DNA from: Caulobacter flavus
Lineage (GTDB): Bacteria > Pseudomonadota > Alphaproteobacteria > Caulobacterales > Caulobacteraceae
Assembly: GCF_003722335.1 (NCBI RefSeq)
Contig: NZ_CP026100.1
Location: 5,554,001-5,618,000 of the forward strand
Length of the DNA stretch: 64,000 nucleotides
Reading direction: 5' to 3'
The notes beneath the pieces are model-generated. The model ran no database searches, was not told the origin of the DNA, and saw nothing but the letters and a program-made list of their open reading frames with translations. A program made the translations under genes and the position numbers. Shown piece after piece: positions 61,597-64,000 of this stretch (positions are counted from its first letter, which is position 1; each line of letters opens with the position of its first letter).

Positions 61597-62028
61597 TTGA
61601 GTGAAGAAACCGAAGGCCGGCGACCCAACCCGGTCGATCTGCACGTCGGCGGTCGAGTCCGTATGCGTCGCAAGCTGTTGGGCGTGAGCCAGGAGCAACT
61701 GGCCGATTCCCTGGGCCTGACGTTCCAGCAGGTCCAAAAGTACGAGCGTGGCGCCAACCGCGTCAGCGCTTCGAAACTGTACGAGATCGCCCGCACCCTG
61801 CAGGTGCCGGTGTCCTTCTTCTTCGACGGCCTGGCCGACCCGATGAGCGGCGCCGAAGAGGACGAAGTCGGCCACCACGCCGAACGCGTCGTTCAGGAAT
61901 TCCTGACCACGCCGGAAGGCCTGGAACTGGCCGAGGTGTTCCCGAAGATCAACCGCGGCCGCGTCCGCCGCCAGGTGCTGGACCTCGTCCGCGCCATGGC
62001 CGAGGAAGCCGCCCGCGCCGACGCCTGA
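61597..62028 (+). CDS. XRE-family helix-turn-helix regulator
   Basis: A 143-residue DNA-binding protein. VGGRVRMRRKLLGVSQEQLADSLGLTFQQVQKYERGANRVSASKLYEIA is a full Cro/CI-type helix-turn-helix, typical of a small regulator conserved in alphaproteobacteria. The C-terminal half is acidic then helical. TTG at 61597 has GGAGG eight bases upstream and is preferred to the TTG at 61582. It follows luxI by 111 bp and ends at a strong terminator. Confidence 0.92.
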   Translation: MSEETEGRRPNPVDLHVGGRVRMRRKLLGVSQEQLADSLGLTFQQVQKYERGANRVSASKLYEIARTLQVPVSFFFDGLADPMSGAEEDEVGHHAERVVQEFLTTPEGLELAEVFPKINRGRVRRQVLDLVRAMAEEAARADA

Positions 62029-62059
62029 TCCTTCGCGGTCACCGAGTAAAAGCTTAGAA

Positions 62060-62093
62060 AAGCCTCGCCTCCCCCCAGGCGAGGCTTTTTCTT
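62060..62093 (+). terminator. Rho-independent terminator
   Basis: Perfect 11-bp stem AAGCCTCGCCT (62060-62070)/AGGCGAGGCTT (62077-62087) with a CCCCCC loop and a T-rich tail (TTTTTCTTT). It ends the XRE transcript and, being symmetric with A residues on the left, may also serve the convergent PilZ gene. Confidence 0.93.
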
Positions 62094-62106
62094 TGGGGGA
62101 ACGGGT

Positions 62107-62460
62107 TCAGCCCGTGCTGGCCCGGCTCTGGGCCGCCAGCCAGATCCGCTTGGCCGTCTGCAGGCTGGCCGGCGCCAGGCCCCGCAGGTCGTGACTGCGC
62201 AGGAAGGTCAGGCCCAGCTCGCGGTCCTTGCGCCAGGCCACCTTCACGTCGTGCGCGAAGCCGCCGACCAGGTCGACCAGCTGCACGTTGGCGGGGGGCG
62301 TGGAGCCCGACAGCATCAGCACGCGCGCGCCGCCGTCCGAGACGTCCTTGATCACGCAGTCCCAGGCGAAGGCGCCGCACAGCACCTTGCCCGACCTGTT
62401 GGTGTTCAGGCGCGGCGCAGCGCGACGATCGGCCCCCGTGCCTGAATCAAACCTCGACAT
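62107..62460 (-). CDS. PilZ domain protein
   Basis: A 117-residue single-domain protein. The c-di-GMP-binding motifs are intact: RRAAPR at residues 12-17 (RxxxR) and DVSDGGARV (DxSxxG) about 25 residues later. It would bind cyclic di-GMP and act on a partner protein. No diguanylate cyclase is nearby. Length is normal for a stand-alone PilZ protein. Confidence 0.9.
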   Translation of the reverse strand: MSRFDSGTGADRRAAPRLNTNRSGKVLCGAFAWDCVIKDVSDGGARVLMLSGSTPPANVQLVDLVGGFAHDVKVAWRKDRELGLTFLRSHDLRGLAPASLQTAKRIWLAAQSRASTG

Positions 62461-62556
62461 GACCTCAACAACGCACGGCGCGGTTAATCGGTCGTCGTTT
62501 TAGACGGTTTTTCCGACGTTTACCTAAGCTTGGCCGTGGATGGATCGGTGGACGGG

Positions 62557-62967
62557 TCAGGCCGCGTCGCGCCCGGGCTCGGGCCGCCAGCCGTTGTCGA
62601 GCAGGTCCAGCGCCATCAGATGGGCCAGCTCCAGCACCTGGCCCTCGAGGCTGTCGAGCAGCTCCAGGCGGCGGGCCGGCGACGGCGTGTGGGCGTAGAG
62701 CGCGCACAGCACGTGCAGGCGCGCGCGGATGCTGGGCGGCTGGAAGTCCGAGTGCAGCACCGACGGCGTCGACAGCTCGGCGTCGGACACGCCGCGGCGG
62801 CCGAACGGCCCCGAGGGCGCGTCGTCGGGCGCGTCCCCGAGCCCGGGCCAGGACGACCCGCGCCCCTGACCCGAGACCTGGACGGGCGCCTGGATCTGCA
62901 CTTGCTGCTGCGACGACTTCCTGGACATGACTGAACTACGCTTTCCTTCCTCGGGGTTAGAACTCAT
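62557..62967 (-). CDS. Hypothetical protein downstream of a TadG-like gene
   Basis: A 136-residue soluble protein with a Gln/Ser/Gly/Pro-rich first half and a helical second half (ARLHVLCALYAHTPSPARRLELLDSLEGQ). ATG at 62967 overlaps the upstream stop by one base (TGATG), so the two are coupled; ATG at 62928 is an alternative. I do not recognise it. Confidence 0.6.
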   Translation of the reverse strand: MSSNPEEGKRSSVMSRKSSQQQVQIQAPVQVSGQGRGSSWPGLGDAPDDAPSGPFGRRGVSDAELSTPSVLHSDFQPPSIRARLHVLCALYAHTPSPARRLELLDSLEGQVLELAHLMALDLLDNGWRPEPGRDAA

Positions 62968-64000
62968 CAGGCCACAAGGGCCGGGGCGCCGCAGCGCATG
63001 CCGTTGGCCCGCACGTCGGCCTCGCCCAGGCCCACGCCGACCAGGGCGGTCAGGCGGTTGATCGCCAGGTCCAGGGGCGAGGCGGCGGCGGCCAGCAGCG
63101 GCTTCAGGGCCGCCAGGATCGCCGACTCGCCCAGGCCCAGCTGCAGGCCCAGCAGATGGACGTCCAGCGACAGGTTGCCCAGCAGGGTGGCCACCGTGGT
63201 CGACACCAGGTCGTTGGTCTTCACGGTCTTGACCGTGCCGGCCGCCACGTCGGCGCTGCTGAACACGACGTTGCGGAAGCTGGCCCCGCCCAGGTCGACC
63301 TTGGCCGCGCCGTCCACCGTGAACAGCGGGGCCTGGACGATCCGGCCCTTGGTCGGGGTCAGGCCGACCTTGAAGTTGGACAGCTTGCTGGTGTCGACCT
63401 GGCCGATGGTCAGCGAGCCGACGCTGGGCTTGACCGCCAGGGTGGTCGTGCGGGTCTTGCAGTCCAGCGCGGCCAGCTTGGCCTCGCCCGAGGCCAGCTC
63501 CACCAGCAGCGGCACCTTGACCTGGGCCAGGCCGCCCAGGATCCCCGATCCCAGCAGCTTGGCCTCGACATACAGCCGCGTCTGGGCCGTGCGGACCACC
63601 ACCGATTTGTCCTGGGTGACGGTCATGTAGGACGAGTTGTTCATCGGCTCGCCGATGGCCAGCCAGGCGTCGACGTCGGCCAGGCCCGGAATGGCCGCGC
63701 CCAGGTCCAGCTGCACCTGCCGCGCGCCGTTGCTGAGCATCAGCATGGCGTTGGCCAGCTGCATGGCGTCCGTGCCGATCCCGGCGCTGGAGCCGCCGGC
63801 CACGTGGTCCTGGCCGCCGTAGGGGCCGAGGTTGACCAGCGTGCTGAGCTTGACTTGCTGGCTTGAGGCGGTGGCCGAGGCCAGCACCGTGGCGGCGCTG
63901 GCGGCGCGGCTGTCGCCGGCGGCGTTCAGCACGTCGGCCAGCACCGACAGGGCCTTGCCGGTCTTCACGTCGGTGGCCAGCAGGTCGTCGTAGCTGGCGG
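62967..64000 (-). CDS. TadG-like/DUF2134 surface protein, C-terminal part (gene starts beyond the window)
   Basis: The open frame runs in from the right edge of the window; about 344 residues are seen. The end GEADVRANGMRCGAPALV and the repeated beta-rich stretches (LGLQLGLGESAILAALKPLL before it) are typical of alphaproteobacterial TadG-related proteins, whose N-terminal part has a membrane helix and pilus-assembly domain. The true start is outside the window. A role with Flp pili is inferred only from the family. Confidence 0.75.
   Translation of the reverse strand, partial: ASYDDLLATDVKTGKALSVLADVLNAAGDSRAASAATVLASATASSQQVKLSTLVNLGPYGGQDHVAGGSSAGIGTDAMQLANAMLMLSNGARQVQLDLGAAIPGLADVDAWLAIGEPMNNSSYMTVTQDKSVVVRTAQTRLYVEAKLLGSGILGGLAQVKVPLLVELASGEAKLAALDCKTRTTTLAVKPSVGSLTIGQVDTSKLSNFKVGLTPTKGRIVQAPLFTVDGAAKVDLGGASFRNVVFSSADVAAGTVKTVKTNDLVSTTVATLLGNLSLDVHLLGLQLGLGESAILAALKPLLAAAASPLDLAINRLTALVGVGLGEADVRANGMRCGAPALVA

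Overview
The window is a piece of a high-GC alphaproteobacterial chromosome, most likely Caulobacter or a close relative in the Caulobacterales. The signs are three large TonB-dependent receptors of the type expanded in that group, an argH-lptM-lysA block, dense GC-rich coding with many 4-bp ATGA/GTGA start-stop overlaps, GTG and TTG starts, and dispersed palindromic intergenic repeats. This is inferred from gene content; no marker gene for species assignment is present.

Layout. Positions 1-11.4 kb: a DUF1800/DUF1501 secreted pair, a convergent TonB-dependent receptor, then a forward run of a phospholipase C/acid phosphatase fusion, a TonB receptor, an MFS transporter and a flavodoxin-like protein, which looks like a scavenging locus. 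tRNA-Cys lies at 11.45 kb. Positions 11.5-26.1 kb: a long minus-strand exopolysaccharide locus (UDP-glucose dehydrogenase, split Alg14/Alg13-type glycosyltransferase, four further glycosyltransferases, pyruvyl- and acyltransferases, Wzx-type flippase, Wzy-type polymerase/ligase, Tat-exported beta-helix protein). Positions 26.5-37 kb: an SGNH hydrolase, a receiver protein and a complete kdpFABC-kdpDE potassium uptake operon that also carries an outer-membrane barrel gene and two tiny membrane-protein ORFs. Positions 37-44 kb: HNH nuclease, AlkA-type glycosylase, Gre factor, TetR regulator, GluQRS, and a three-gene acyltransferase/membrane protein/winged-helix regulator operon with a clear operator. 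Positions 44-54.3 kb: housekeeping genes (tlpA, argH, lptM, lysA, aroC), a frameshifted YCII gene, a catalytically degenerate resolvase-like protein and the queC-queE-queD genes for queuosine precursor synthesis. Positions 54.8-64 kb: a TonB receptor, a degenerate hybrid kinase, a LuxR/LuxI quorum-sensing pair, an XRE regulator, a PilZ protein and the end of a TadG-like gene.

How parts connect. GluQRS and QueC/D/E serve the same modified nucleoside (queuosine and its glutamylated form). KdpD/E probably regulate the kdp genes through tandem 11-bp repeats upstream of the first small ORF. The LuxR protein keeps all four residues that define acyl-homoserine-lactone binding and sits directly upstream of a LuxI-type synthase. 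The phospholipase C/phosphatase, receptor and transporter could together release and import a phosphoinositide-derived product; that link is inference.

The most rewarding targets are the lux pair with its palindromes and neighbouring pseudokinase, the PLC-phosphatase/receptor/transporter run, the extra membrane genes in the kdp operon, and the repurposed recombinase fold.
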